From Kaistia sp. 32K (GTDB lineage Bacteria > Pseudomonadota > Alphaproteobacteria > Rhizobiales > Kaistiaceae), in NCBI RefSeq assembly GCF_016629525.1, contig NZ_AP024269.1, forward strand, positions 2,170,001 through 2,234,000: 64,000 nucleotides of DNA, read 5' to 3'. The notes under the pieces are model-generated. The model was not told where the DNA came from, did no database searches, and saw only the letters and a list, made by a program, of their open reading frames with translations. How positions within the stretch are numbered: position 1 is the stretch's first letter; each line of letters begins with the position of its first letter. Both the position numbers and the translations under genes were made by a program. Of the stretch, positions 53,688 through 61,857 are shown piece after piece.

Positions 53688-53828
53688 GGTGGTGCGCAAC
53701 GAAAAGAGGCGAGGTGAGGCGGGGCGGACCGGTTTTCTTCGGGCAATCGAACCCATGGCTCCATGCCCGTCCTAGGCCGACCCGGCTGCATTCCGGCCAC
53801 TGAACGCTTGGCTCCATGCCCATCCGAC

Positions 53829-53875
53829 CCTCGCCGTCATCCCGGGCTTGACCCGGGATCCATCCAACTACCGGC
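53829..53875 (+). repeat. Intergenic repeat family A, copy 3
   Basis: Begins CCTCGCCGTCATCCCGGGC and runs through CTTGACCCGGGATCCATCC, differing from copy 1 by only a few bases. It is preceded by a short direct repeat, TGGCTCCATGCCC, which also occurs near 53757. Confidence 0.7.
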
Positions 53876-54023
53876 ACGCGCGTGGACGGTCCCGCCGCGC
53901 ACCGGTATCCGGCCAAATTGCCGGCCTGCGGCTCGACGCCCCTGCCGATGCGGGGGAGCAATCCCATCGAGTGGTTGATTGCGCGAGGGATAAGCGGCAC
54001 CTTGTGATCGTTCTAATTTTCGA

Positions 54024-54509
54024 GTGATTGCAGCAGTGACGTCCTACGAATCCTGGAGCGCGGCGCGCGCTTCCGAAATCATCGCGGCCCATGCCGGCGG
54101 CGAAGGCCCTACCTTGCCGATCCTGCATGCGATCCAGGAGGCATTCGGTTTCGTGCCGGAGGCGGCCGAGCCGATGATCGCCGAGGCGCTGAACCTGTCG
54201 CGCGCCGAGCTCCATGGCGTCGTGACCTTCTATCACGACTTCCGCCGCAAGCCGGCCGGCCGTCATGTGCTGAAGCTCTGCCGGGCCGAGGCCTGCCAGT
54301 CGATGGGCGGTGACGCGCTCGCGGCCCGGGCGGAAGCCGCGCTCGGCGTCGCGATGGGCGAGACCACGGCCGACGGGCGCGTCACGCTGGAGCCGACCTA
54401 TTGCCTCGGCCTCTGCGCCACGGCGCCGTCCGCGATGCTCGACGGCAGGCTGGTCGGACGGCTGAACGAATCCCGGCTCGACCAGTTGCTTGCAGAGGCT
54501 CAGCGATGA
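54024..54509 (+). CDS. fdsG: NAD-dependent formate dehydrogenase, gamma subunit
   Basis: A 161-residue thioredoxin-fold [2Fe-2S] protein related to NuoE. Four cysteines bind the cluster: Cys86 and Cys91 (LCRAEAC) and Cys127 and Cys131 (YCLGLC). The start is taken as GTG 54024; GTG 54036 is an alternative and no strong ribosome-binding site decides it. It passes electrons between the alpha subunit and the beta subunit. Its stop overlaps the beta subunit start (ATGA). It is the first gene of fdsGBA-fdhD-fdsD. Confidence 0.95.
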   Translation: MIAAVTSYESWSAARASEIIAAHAGGEGPTLPILHAIQEAFGFVPEAAEPMIAEALNLSRAELHGVVTFYHDFRRKPAGRHVLKLCRAEACQSMGGDALAARAEAALGVAMGETTADGRVTLEPTYCLGLCATAPSAMLDGRLVGRLNESRLDQLLAEAQR

Positions 54510-56062
54510 GTGCTCGCGTCTTTATTCCCGGCGACGCCGCGGCGGTCGCAGTCGGCGCCGATGAGGTGGCAGCCGCCTTCGAAGCGGCGGCCAAGGCGAG
54601 GGGACTTGCGCTCGACATCGTGCGCAATGGCTCGCGCGGCCTGTTCTGGCTGGAGCCGATGGTCGAGGTCGAGACGGCGCAAGGCCGCGTCGCCTATGGC
54701 CCCGTCACCGCCGATGACGTGCCGGCGCTGCTCGACGCCATGCTGGCCGGCGAACCGCATGCGCTGTTGCTTGGTCCGACGGAACAGATCCCGTGGCTGA
54801 AACGGCAGACGCGGCTGACCTTCGCGCGCTGCGGCATCGTCGATCCGCGCTCGCTGGACGACTACCGCGCCCATGGCGGCTTCAAGGGGCTGGAGCGGGC
54901 GCTCGCGATCGGCCCCGAGGCGACAGTCGAGGAAGTCGTGCAGTCCGGCCTGCGCGGGCGCGGCGGCGCCGGCTTCCCGACCGGCGTCAAATGGCGCACG
55001 GTCGCAGCGACGGGCGCGGAGCAGAAATACATCGTCTGCAACGCCGACGAGGGTGACAGCGGCACCTTCGCCGACCGCATGCTGCTCGAAGGCGACCCCT
55101 TCGTCATGATCGAGGGCATGGCAATCGCCGGCATCGCCGTCGGCGCGACGCGCGGCTATCTCTACATCCGCTCCGAATATCCGCATGTCGTAGCCATGAT
55201 GCAGGAAGCGATCCGCACGGCCCGGGCGAACGGATATCTCGGCCAAGGCATCGCCGGCTCCGGCTACAGCTTCGACATGGAGGTCCGCGTCGGCGCCGGC
55301 GCCTATGTCTGCGGCGAGGAAACGGCGCTGCTCGAAAGCCTGGAGGGCCGTCGCGGCGTCGTGCGGGCGAAACCGCCGCTGCCGGCGCACAAGGGCCTGT
55401 TCGGCAAGCCGACCGTCATCAACAACGCGATCTCGCTCGCGACGGTGCCGTGGATCCTGGCCGAGGGCGCGGCCGCCTATCGCGATTTCGGCATGGGCCG
55501 GTCGCGCGGCACCATGCCGATCCAGATCGCCGGCAACGTGAAGCATGGCGGGCTCTTCGAAGTCGCCTTCGGCGTCACGCTCGGCGAGCTGGTCGACGAC
55601 ATCGGCGGCGGCACAGCGAGCGGTCGTCCGGTGCGCGCCGTGCAGGTCGGCGGCCCGCTCGGCGCCTATTTCCCACGCGCGCTGTTCGATACGCCGTTCG
55701 ACTATGAAGCCTTCGCGGCCCGGGACGGGCTGATCGGCCATGGCGGCATCGTCGTCTTCGACGACACCGTCGACATGGCGAAGCAGGCGCGCTTCGCCAT
55801 GGAATTCTGCGCGATCGAATCCTGCGGCAAGTGCACGCCCTGCCGCATCGGCTCCACGCGCGGCGTCGAGACCCTCGACAAGATTATCCATGACAACGAT
55901 CGCGCGAAGAACCTCGTGGTGCTGGAAGACCTCTGCCACACGATGAAATTCGGATCGCTCTGTGCACTTGGCGGCTTTACGCCCTATCCTGTCCTGAGTG
56001 CGCTCCATCATTTCCCCGAGGACTTTGGCGCAACGGCGCCGGTCCGCGAAGACGTCCGCTAG
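54506..56062 (+). CDS. fdsB: NAD-dependent formate dehydrogenase, beta subunit
   Basis: A 518-residue NuoF-like subunit. An N-terminal domain of about 110 residues precedes the FMN- and NAD-binding region (GLRGRGGAGFPTGVKW, then CNADEGDSGTFADR). The C-terminal [4Fe-4S] ligands lie in ESCGKCTPCRIG with the fourth cysteine in EDLCHTMKFGSLC. It hands electrons from formate to NAD. The start is ATG 54506 overlapping the fdsG stop; a longer open frame upstream lies inside fdsG. Confidence 0.96.
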   Translation: MSARVFIPGDAAAVAVGADEVAAAFEAAAKARGLALDIVRNGSRGLFWLEPMVEVETAQGRVAYGPVTADDVPALLDAMLAGEPHALLLGPTEQIPWLKRQTRLTFARCGIVDPRSLDDYRAHGGFKGLERALAIGPEATVEEVVQSGLRGRGGAGFPTGVKWRTVAATGAEQKYIVCNADEGDSGTFADRMLLEGDPFVMIEGMAIAGIAVGATRGYLYIRSEYPHVVAMMQEAIRTARANGYLGQGIAGSGYSFDMEVRVGAGAYVCGEETALLESLEGRRGVVRAKPPLPAHKGLFGKPTVINNAISLATVPWILAEGAAAYRDFGMGRSRGTMPIQIAGNVKHGGLFEVAFGVTLGELVDDIGGGTASGRPVRAVQVGGPLGAYFPRALFDTPFDYEAFAARDGLIGHGGIVVFDDTVDMAKQARFAMEFCAIESCGKCTPCRIGSTRGVETLDKIIHDNDRAKNLVVLEDLCHTMKFGSLCALGGFTPYPVLSALHHFPEDFGATAPVREDVR

Positions 56063-56071
56063 GAGACCGCC

Positions 56072-58918
56072 ATGTCGCTCATCCACGAGATCGACTACGG
56101 CACGCCGCGCTCGACATCGGAGACGATGGTGACCCTCACCATCGACGGCGAGACGCTGACCGTGCCCGAGGGCACCTCGGTCATGCGCGCCGCGATGGAG
56201 ATGGGGACGGAGATCCCAAAACTCTGCGCGACCGACATGGTGGACGCCTATGGCTCCTGCCGGCTCTGCCTGGTCGAGATCGAGGGCAGGGCGGGAACGC
56301 CCGCCTCCTGCACCACGCCGGTGATGCCGGGCATGGTGGTGAAGACGCAGACGGATCGGTTGAAGCGCCTGCGCAAGGGCGTGATGGAGCTCTACATCTC
56401 CGATCATCCGCTCGACTGCCTGACCTGCGCGGCGAATGGCGATTGCGAGCTGCAGGACATGGCCGGCGCGGTCGGGCTGCGCGATGTCCGCTATGGCCAT
56501 GAGGGGCACAATCACCCGAACCCCGGCCTCGACGAGTCCAACCCCTATTTCACCTATGACCCGTCGAAGTGCATCGTCTGCTCGCGCTGCGTGCGGGCCT
56601 GCGAGGAAGTGCAGGGCACCTTTGCGCTGACGATCGCCGGCCGCGGCTTCGACAGCGTCGTCTCGCCCGGCATGGAGGAAAGCTTCCTCGGCTCCGAATG
56701 CGTCTCGTGCGGCGCCTGCGTGCAGGCCTGCCCGACCGCGACATTGACCGAAAAGTCCGTGATCGAGATCGGCCAGCCCGAGCATTCGGTCATCACCACC
56801 TGCGCCTATTGCGGCGTCGGCTGCACCTTCAAGGCCGAGATGCGCGGAACTGAGCTGGTGCGCATGGTGCCGTGGAAGGACGGCAAGGCGAACCGGGGCC
56901 ATTCCTGCGTCAAGGGCCGCTTCGCCTGGGGCTATGCCAGCCACAAGGAACGCATCCTCAACCCGATGATCCGCGAGAGCATCGACCAGCCGTGGCGCGA
57001 AGTGTCGTGGGAAGAGGCGATCGCCTACACGGCGTCCGAGTTCAAGCGCATCCAGGCGAAATACGGCCGGCTTTCGGTCGGCGGCATCACCTCGTCGCGC
57101 TGCACCAACGAAGAGACGTTCCTCGTCCAGAAACTGATCCGCGGCGGCTTCGGCAACAACAATGTCGATACCTGCGCCCGCGTCTGCCATTCGCCGACCG
57201 GCTATGGCCTTAGCCAGACCTACGGCACCTCGGCCGGCACGCAGGACTTTGACTCGGTCGAGCAATCCGACGTCATGCTGCTGATCGGCGCCAACCCGAC
57301 CGACGCGCATCCCGTCTTCGGCTCGCGCATGAAGAAGCGCCTGCGCGAGGGCGCGAAGCTGATCGTGCTCGACCCCCGCCGCATAGACCTCGTGCGCACG
57401 CCGCATGTCGAGGCATCGCACCACCTGCCGCTCCGGCCCGGCACCAATGTCGCCGTGCTCACCGCGATGGCGCATGTCATCGTCACGGAGGGGCTCGCCG
57501 ACGAGGCCTTCGTGCGCGAGCGCTGCGACTGGGACGAGTTCCAGGACTGGGCTTCGTTTGTCGCCGACCCGCGCCATAGCCCCGAGGCGATCGAGGCCGT
57601 CTCCGGCGTGCCGGCGGCCGAGCTCCGCGCCGCCGCGCATCTCTACGCCACCGGCGGCAACGGCGCGATCTATTACGGCCTCGGCGTCACCGAGCACAGC
57701 CAGGGCTCGACGACGGTGATGGCGATCGCCAACCTCGCCATGGCGACGGGCAACATCGGCCGTCCCGGCGTCGGCGTGAACCCGCTGCGCGGCCAGAACA
57801 ACGTGCAGGGCTCCTGCGACATGGGCTCGTTCCCGCACGAGTTCTCCGGCTATCGCCATGTCTCGGGCGACGAGACGCGGCAGCTGTTCGAGGCGCTCTG
57901 GGGCGTGCCGCTCGATCATGAGCCGGGCCTGCGCATCCCCAACATGCTCGACGCCGCCGTCGACGGCCAGTTCAAGGGCCTCTACGTGCAGGGCGAGGAC
58001 ATCCTGCAGTCCGATCCCGACACGCGCCATGTCGCTGCCGGCCTCGCGGCGATGGAATGCGTCGTCGTGCAGGATTTGTTCCTGAACGAGACGGCGAACT
58101 ACGCCCATGTCTTCCTGCCGGGGTCGACCTTCCTGGAAAAGGACGGCACCTTCACCAATGCCGAGCGCCGCATCCAGCGAGTGCGCAAGGTGATGCCGTC
58201 GCGCTCCGGCAAGGCGGACTGGGAGATCACCATCGATCTCGCCAACGCTCTCGGCTTCCCGATGGCCTATGCGCATCCGTCCGAGATCATGGACGAGATC
58301 GCCCGGCTGACGCCGACCTTCGCCGGCGTCTCCTACGCCAAGCTCGATGCCGAGGGCTCGGTGCAGTGGCCCTGCAACGAGAAGGCGCCGTTGGGCACGC
58401 CGGTCATGCATGTCGACGGCTTCGTGCGCGGCAAGGGCCGTTTCATGGTGACGGAATATGTCGCGACCGACGAGCGCACGGGCCCGCGCTTCCCGCTGCT
58501 GCTCACCACGGGCCGCATCCTGTCGCAGTACAATGTCGGCGCGCAGACCCGGCGGACGGAGAATGTCGTCTGGCACGAGGAAGACCGGCTCGAAATGCAT
58601 CCGCACGATGCCGAGCAGCGCGGAATCCATGACGGCCAGTGGGTCAAGCTCGCCAGCCGCTCCGGCGAGACGAGCCTCCGCGCGCTGATCACCGAGCGCG
58701 TGGCGCCGGGCGTCGTCTACACGACCTTCCACCATCCCGGCACCCAGGCGAACGTCGTCACCACGGATTTCTCCGATTGGGCCACCAATTGCCCGGAATA
58801 CAAGGTGACGGCCGTGCAGGTTGCGCCCTCGAACGGGCCGACGGCATGGCAGGAGGGCTATGACGAGCACGCCCGCAACAGCCGCCGGATCGCGCCGGTC
58901 GTCGAGGCGGCGGAGTAG
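56072..58918 (+). CDS. fdsA: NAD-dependent formate dehydrogenase, catalytic alpha subunit (Mo-bis-MGD)
   Basis: A 948-residue molybdoenzyme. The N-terminal NuoG-like part carries a [2Fe-2S] site (Cys52, 63, 66, 80), an additional His/Cys segment (DHPLDCLTCAANGDCELQ), two ferredoxin [4Fe-4S] motifs (CIVCSRCVRAC and CVSCGACVQAC), then CAYCGVGC at the start of the molybdopterin domain. The active site is Cys372-His373 in ARVCHSPT, cysteine where some formate dehydrogenases have selenocysteine. Length matches the soluble FdsA enzymes. It oxidises formate to CO2 and can do the reverse. It is nine bases after fdsB. Confidence 0.97.
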   Translation: MSLIHEIDYGTPRSTSETMVTLTIDGETLTVPEGTSVMRAAMEMGTEIPKLCATDMVDAYGSCRLCLVEIEGRAGTPASCTTPVMPGMVVKTQTDRLKRLRKGVMELYISDHPLDCLTCAANGDCELQDMAGAVGLRDVRYGHEGHNHPNPGLDESNPYFTYDPSKCIVCSRCVRACEEVQGTFALTIAGRGFDSVVSPGMEESFLGSECVSCGACVQACPTATLTEKSVIEIGQPEHSVITTCAYCGVGCTFKAEMRGTELVRMVPWKDGKANRGHSCVKGRFAWGYASHKERILNPMIRESIDQPWREVSWEEAIAYTASEFKRIQAKYGRLSVGGITSSRCTNEETFLVQKLIRGGFGNNNVDTCARVCHSPTGYGLSQTYGTSAGTQDFDSVEQSDVMLLIGANPTDAHPVFGSRMKKRLREGAKLIVLDPRRIDLVRTPHVEASHHLPLRPGTNVAVLTAMAHVIVTEGLADEAFVRERCDWDEFQDWASFVADPRHSPEAIEAVSGVPAAELRAAAHLYATGGNGAIYYGLGVTEHSQGSTTVMAIANLAMATGNIGRPGVGVNPLRGQNNVQGSCDMGSFPHEFSGYRHVSGDETRQLFEALWGVPLDHEPGLRIPNMLDAAVDGQFKGLYVQGEDILQSDPDTRHVAAGLAAMECVVVQDLFLNETANYAHVFLPGSTFLEKDGTFTNAERRIQRVRKVMPSRSGKADWEITIDLANALGFPMAYAHPSEIMDEIARLTPTFAGVSYAKLDAEGSVQWPCNEKAPLGTPVMHVDGFVRGKGRFMVTEYVATDERTGPRFPLLLTTGRILSQYNVGAQTRRTENVVWHEEDRLEMHPHDAEQRGIHDGQWVKLASRSGETSLRALITERVAPGVVYTTFHHPGTQANVVTTDFSDWATNCPEYKVTAVQVAPSNGPTAWQEGYDEHARNSRRIAPVVEAAE

Positions 58919-58922
58919 GGCG

Positions 58923-59735
58923 ATGCAACCGCCCTTCCTTCGCGTGCCGAGGGCGCTGTGGCGCGGAGACGACGTCTCCGAGGGCGAGCGCGCCGTCCCT
59001 GAGGAGGTCGCCGTCGCGCTGACCTATGACGGCAGCACCCAGGCCGTGATGATGGCGACACCCGCCGATCTCGAGGATTTCGCCATCGGCTTCAGCCTGT
59101 CGGAGGGCATCGTCGCGGACCCTTCCGAAATCGAGCGGCTGGAGATCGTCGAGGCGGAGATCGGCGTCGAGCTGCGCATGTGGCTCGCCGTCCCGCGCGC
59201 CGAGGCGCTGGCGAGCCGCCGGCGCTATCTCGCCGGCCCGACCGGCTGCGGCCTCTGCGGCATGGAGAGCCTGACCGAGGCCGTGCGCCGGCTGCCGTCC
59301 GTCGAGGGCGGTGTCCGCTTCGCCGAGGCCGATATCCGCGCGGCGCTCGAGGCGCTGGCGCCGCTGCAGGTCCTGAACCGGGAAACCCGCTCCATGCACG
59401 CCGCCGCCTTCGCGGTGCCGGGTGAGGGCGTCGTCGCGCTGCGCGAGGATGTCGGCCGCCACAACGCGCTCGACAAGCTCTGCGGGGCGCTGGCAAGAGC
59501 CGGTCTCGACGCGGCCTCCGGCATGGTGCTTTTGACCAGCCGGGTTTCCGTCGAGATGGTGCAGAAGACGGCGCTGCTCGGCGCGCCGCTGATCGTCGCC
59601 GTCTCGGCGCCGACGGCGCTCGCCGTCCGCACGGCGGAGGCGGCCGGCATCACGCTCGTCGCCATCGCGCGCGGCGACGCCTTCGAAGTCTTCACCCATC
59701 CCCATCGCATCGCCCAGGATACCCATGTCGTCTGA
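58923..59735 (+). CDS. fdhD: Formate dehydrogenase accessory sulfurtransferase FdhD
   Basis: A 270-residue protein starting at ATG 58923, four bases after the fdsA stop. The family motif TGCGLCG near residue 112 contains the reactive cysteines that transfer sulfur from a desulfurase to the molybdenum cofactor, and EDVGRHNALDKLCGAL plus LLTSRVSVEMVQKTALLGAP are conserved. It matures FdsA. The longer frame upstream lies within fdsA. It overlaps fdsD by 11 bases. Confidence 0.95.
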   Translation: MQPPFLRVPRALWRGDDVSEGERAVPEEVAVALTYDGSTQAVMMATPADLEDFAIGFSLSEGIVADPSEIERLEIVEAEIGVELRMWLAVPRAEALASRRRYLAGPTGCGLCGMESLTEAVRRLPSVEGGVRFAEADIRAALEALAPLQVLNRETRSMHAAAFAVPGEGVVALREDVGRHNALDKLCGALARAGLDAASGMVLLTSRVSVEMVQKTALLGAPLIVAVSAPTALAVRTAEAAGITLVAIARGDAFEVFTHPHRIAQDTHVV

Positions 59736-59961
59736 CCGCTCGTCCGAGAAGCTCGTCTACATGGCGAACCAGATCGGCAAGTTCTTCGCCAGCCAGGGCG
59801 AGGAGAAGGCTCCGGCGGCGATCGCCGAGCATCTGAGGAAATTCTGGGATCCGAGGATGCGGGCCGGCATTCTCGCCCATCTCGAATCCGGCGGCGCCGG
59901 GCTGGACCCGCTCGTCCGCCAGGCCGTCGAACGCCTGCGGGAGATGATGGCGGCGCGGTAG
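59725..59961 (+). CDS. fdsD: Formate dehydrogenase, delta subunit
   Basis: A 78-residue helical protein beginning MSSDRSSEKLVYMANQIGKFFASQGE, which matches the FdsD family with its conserved MANQIGxFF segment and WDPRMRAGI. FdsD belongs to soluble NAD-dependent formate dehydrogenase operons and is thought to help assembly or cofactor insertion. It ends the operon. Confidence 0.93.
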   Translation: MSSDRSSEKLVYMANQIGKFFASQGEEKAPAAIAEHLRKFWDPRMRAGILAHLESGGAGLDPLVRQAVERLREMMAAR

Positions 59962-60375
59962 GACGAGCGGGCCTTCTGCCGCGTCCGTGCCCGTGTCGGC
60001 ATGGATTCCTGCTTTCGCAGGAATGACGGGGAGGGTGAGGGGAGCGGATCAGCTTTTCTCGTCACCGAAGCCCGGCTCGCCAGCGCATGGGGGGCCGCGT
60101 CTCAGCGAGAGGGACGCCCGGCGGCCATTCGCCTGACCGCCCCTCGCCCGATCCGCGCCAAAGCCGCGGCGCGGTCGAATCCCCACCGCCGCCCGCCGGA
60201 TATTTACGCGGCTGCGGATCCAACGCCTTCGGCGCGAGTTATCCCCACGCGAAACCGGCAGAAACGCTGTGTTTTCACGCGCCTGGGCGTATCGCCGCGG
60301 AAAACTCGCGTTTTAGGACTTTGCAAGCCGACACAGGCTTTGCTATAGCCTCGCTCACAGCAGCGGCGACGCTGT
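59962..60375. other. Gene-free region between fdsD and the tRNA genes
   Basis: A 414-bp stretch with no convincing protein gene. It holds one repeat hairpin at 60005-60024 and, toward the right end (about 60235-60360), an AT-richer stretch that should carry the tRNA-Asn promoter. Small open frames here are not conserved-looking. Confidence 0.5.
60005..60024. repeat. Hairpin repeat unit
   Basis: ATTCCTGC and GCAGGAAT form a perfect 8-bp stem around TTTC, flanked by GG on the left and GACGGGG on the right. This unit is a widespread intergenic repeat in Proteobacteria. It lies 44 bases after fdsD and might act as its transcript end. Confidence 0.65.
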
Positions 60376-60451
60376 TCCGCGATAGCTCAGTTGGTAGAGC
60401 AGGTGACTGTTAATCACCGGGTCGTTGGTTCGAGTCCAACTCGCGGAGCCA
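60376..60451 (+). tRNA. trnN: tRNA-Asn (anticodon GTT), copy 1
   Basis: A 76-base cloverleaf including an encoded CCA. The acceptor stem TCCGCGA pairs with TCGCGGA, with G as discriminator. The D-loop has AGCTCAGTTGGTAGAGC, the anticodon loop CTGTTAA carries GTT at 60409-60411, and the T arm is GTTGG-TTCGAGT-CCAAC. A terminator follows seven bases later. Confidence 0.97.
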
Positions 60452-60457
60452 AATTCG

Positions 60458-60500
60458 ATCAAGGGGTTAGACGGATTGTCGTCTGGCCCCTTGATTTTTT
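60458..60500 (+). terminator. Rho-independent terminator after tRNA-Asn copy 1
   Basis: ATCAAGGGG (60458-60466) pairs with CCCCTTGAT (60487-60495), with a further partial stem inside, followed by a T-run. The sequence is closely related to the terminator after copy 2. Confidence 0.85.
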
Positions 60501-60544
60501 CCGAGCCTCGGCGACGAGGCGGCGGAAGGAACCGCGCACGCTGT

Positions 60545-60620
60545 TCCGCGATAGCTCAGTTGGTAGAGCAGGTGACTGTTAATCACCGGGTCGTTGGTTC
60601 GAGTCCAACTCGCGGAGCCA
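60545..60620 (+). tRNA. trnN: tRNA-Asn (anticodon GTT), copy 2
   Basis: Base-for-base identical to the tRNA at 60376-60451, including CCA, and starting 169 bases downstream. The 7-10 bases before the gene (ACGCTGT) are also shared, so it probably arose by tandem duplication of a gene-plus-terminator unit. Confidence 0.97.
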
Positions 60621-60627
60621 GATTTTG

Positions 60628-60671
60628 ATCAAGGGGTCGGATGGACAGCCATCCGGCCCCTTGATTGTTTT
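60628..60671 (+). terminator. Rho-independent terminator after tRNA-Asn copy 2
   Basis: ATCAAGGGG (60628-60636) pairs with CCCCTTGAT (60657-60665); an inner GGATGG-CCATCC stem extends it, followed by TGTTTTC. Part of it, CAAGGGGTCGGAT, recurs at 62104 with one mismatch. Confidence 0.85.
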
Positions 60672-60804
60672 CAGGCCTGGCAGCGGGGTGGCCGTCTGGA
60701 AGCTCGCATGACGAGACCGCGATCCACCCGAATGATTCTCTCCACTGCGCCAACCCACCGGAGACCAATGAAATCATCCACCCGCCAGTTTGAGTTCGAG
60801 CCAC

Positions 60805-61794
60805 CTAGTCGTCGCCACTAAGCTCATCGAGCAATACGGCAGACACGTCGTCCCGGCTCCTCTCGAGGAGATGCGTCGGAATGGATATATAGTCCAAGGC
60901 ATCGGCATTGATACAGACAGCGCGATCATACCCTTCGCTCTGAAGGACTATCGGAGAGTCTTCATCGAAGGTGTCGCCATCATCAACTAAGTCGCCGAAC
61001 GCTTCATAGAGTTCGCTGCCGATGACGTTTACTCGGCGCTGTTGCCCAGTCGATAGCTGGTAGCCAACGCTCGTAGCCAATTCGAAAATGCTTTCTGTAA
61101 GCAGTGCATTTTTTGCCTTCTCGGTCTCAAGATCCTCGGCTTTGATGTGGCCTTTGGCTACGAGCTCCTCATATTGCTCGTCAGTGATTAGAACCATTTT
61201 CTGTACGCGTTTGACATGCTCGCTCGAGAAATCCTCGAGACCTTCCTCGTCGTCGCAAGCCAAGCACTCAATGATTTCCCAATCGCGCGTATCTGGAGAC
61301 TGTACCGGCGTTCCATCTTTATAACCCGGCTCGTAGTGCTCCGGACCGCAATCATCGTATGCGTCGCTGGAGAGGTAGAGATCGGAGATCGATTCTCTGC
61401 GAATGGCGACCGTCCTGTTGCCCAAGTCCCTTATGGTTAGGAACTTTGATGCGCTGCGCAGACTTTGAAACAGGCGACTACGTGCTTCTTCAGAGATCGA
61501 CAGCAGGAGAGACTCGCCGCCACCGATGAAGTGTACAGCCACTTCTCCGTAATACTGCAGCTCCCTCGGAGCGCTGTCGTCATAGAAGGCCGCTTCGATT
61601 GGCGGATGCCGCCCGAGCAGCGCCTCTTTGCTCGTCTGCAGTGTTTTCGCCAGATTGGCTAACTTTGCTGGCGGGACTGGGACGGATCCGGCTTCCCATC
61701 GCTGATAGGTCGGTTGGGCTACATTGATGGCCTTGGCTACCTCCGATTGGGTCAGGCCAGCGGCAACACGAAAATGCTTCAGCCTATTCACCAT
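60805..61794 (-). CDS. XRE-family helix-turn-helix regulator with unknown C-terminal domain
   Basis: A 329-residue protein from the ATG at 61794 (AAGGGAG upstream). Residues 1-61 are a canonical Cro/C1-type HTH (FRVAAGLTQSEVAKAINVAQPTYQRWEAGSVPVPPAKLANLA). The remaining 265 residues are acidic and show no family I recognise. They include a predicted beta-rich part around RTVAIRRESISDLYLS and an acidic stretch rich in D and E. The gene has visibly lower GC than its neighbours. A perfect 20-bp palindrome lies 26 bases before its start, so autoregulation is likely. It adjoins the tRNA-Asn pair and could be a leftover of an acquired element. Confidence 0.85.
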   Translation of the reverse strand: MVNRLKHFRVAAGLTQSEVAKAINVAQPTYQRWEAGSVPVPPAKLANLAKTLQTSKEALLGRHPPIEAAFYDDSAPRELQYYGEVAVHFIGGGESLLLSISEEARSRLFQSLRSASKFLTIRDLGNRTVAIRRESISDLYLSSDAYDDCGPEHYEPGYKDGTPVQSPDTRDWEIIECLACDDEEGLEDFSSEHVKRVQKMVLITDEQYEELVAKGHIKAEDLETEKAKNALLTESIFELATSVGYQLSTGQQRRVNVIGSELYEAFGDLVDDGDTFDEDSPIVLQSEGYDRAVCINADALDYISIPTHLLERSRDDVSAVLLDELSGDD

Positions 61795-61820
61795 CCCGGT
61801 TCTCCCTTTTACATGAACGT

Positions 61821-61840
61821 TATACGCATATATGCGTATA
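61821..61840. promoter_or_regulatory. Perfect 20-bp palindrome, probable XRE operator
   Basis: The half-site TATACGCATA is followed directly by its reverse complement. It sits 26 bases upstream of the XRE start and 17 bases upstream of the possible divergent small gene. A C1/Cro-type regulator encoded next to a palindrome of this size commonly binds it as a dimer. Its AT content also suits a promoter. Confidence 0.65.
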
Positions 61841-61857
61841 TTTCTGAGAGAGGCAAT

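Larger units (their letters stand above)
53204..54023. other. 820-bp gene-free region with several intergenic repeats
   Basis: No convincing gene lies between the DeoR regulator and the formate dehydrogenase operon; the open frames here follow repeat sequences and are not conserved-looking. The left half holds one long imperfect inverted repeat (53251-53380). The right half holds three copies of a second repeat family (53524-53565, 53640-53687, 53829-53875) plus a short direct repeat (53757-53769 and 53813-53825). The promoter for the fds operon should lie near the right end, where the sequence becomes more AT-rich (about 53960-54023). Confidence 0.6.

Noticed and set aside
53304..54000. Small overlapping frames in the repeat region
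   Set aside because: Their translations simply follow the repeat sequences in different frames and orientations, with no start signals.
54500..58870. A 1456-codon open frame on the minus strand opposite fdsB and fdsA
   Set aside because: It is antisense to two clearly functional genes with intact cofactor motifs. Long antisense frames are a by-product of codon bias in high-GC DNA, and the translation (rich in H, R, D, L) has no domain.
56072..58918. Selenocysteine in the formate dehydrogenase active site
   Set aside because: The position is encoded by a TGC cysteine codon (ARVCHSP) and no in-frame TGA is present.
60583..60804. Minus-strand frame ending in APRVGLEPTTR
   Set aside because: This ending is the well-known artefact of translating the antisense of a tRNA 3' end; it overlaps tRNA-Asn copy 2 and its terminator.
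60790..60812. Possible tRNA 3'-end fragment (GAGTTCGAGCCACC) that could be an attachment site
   Set aside because: Only about seven bases match the T-arm and CCA end of tRNA-Asn and the spacing is wrong, so it is no better than chance.
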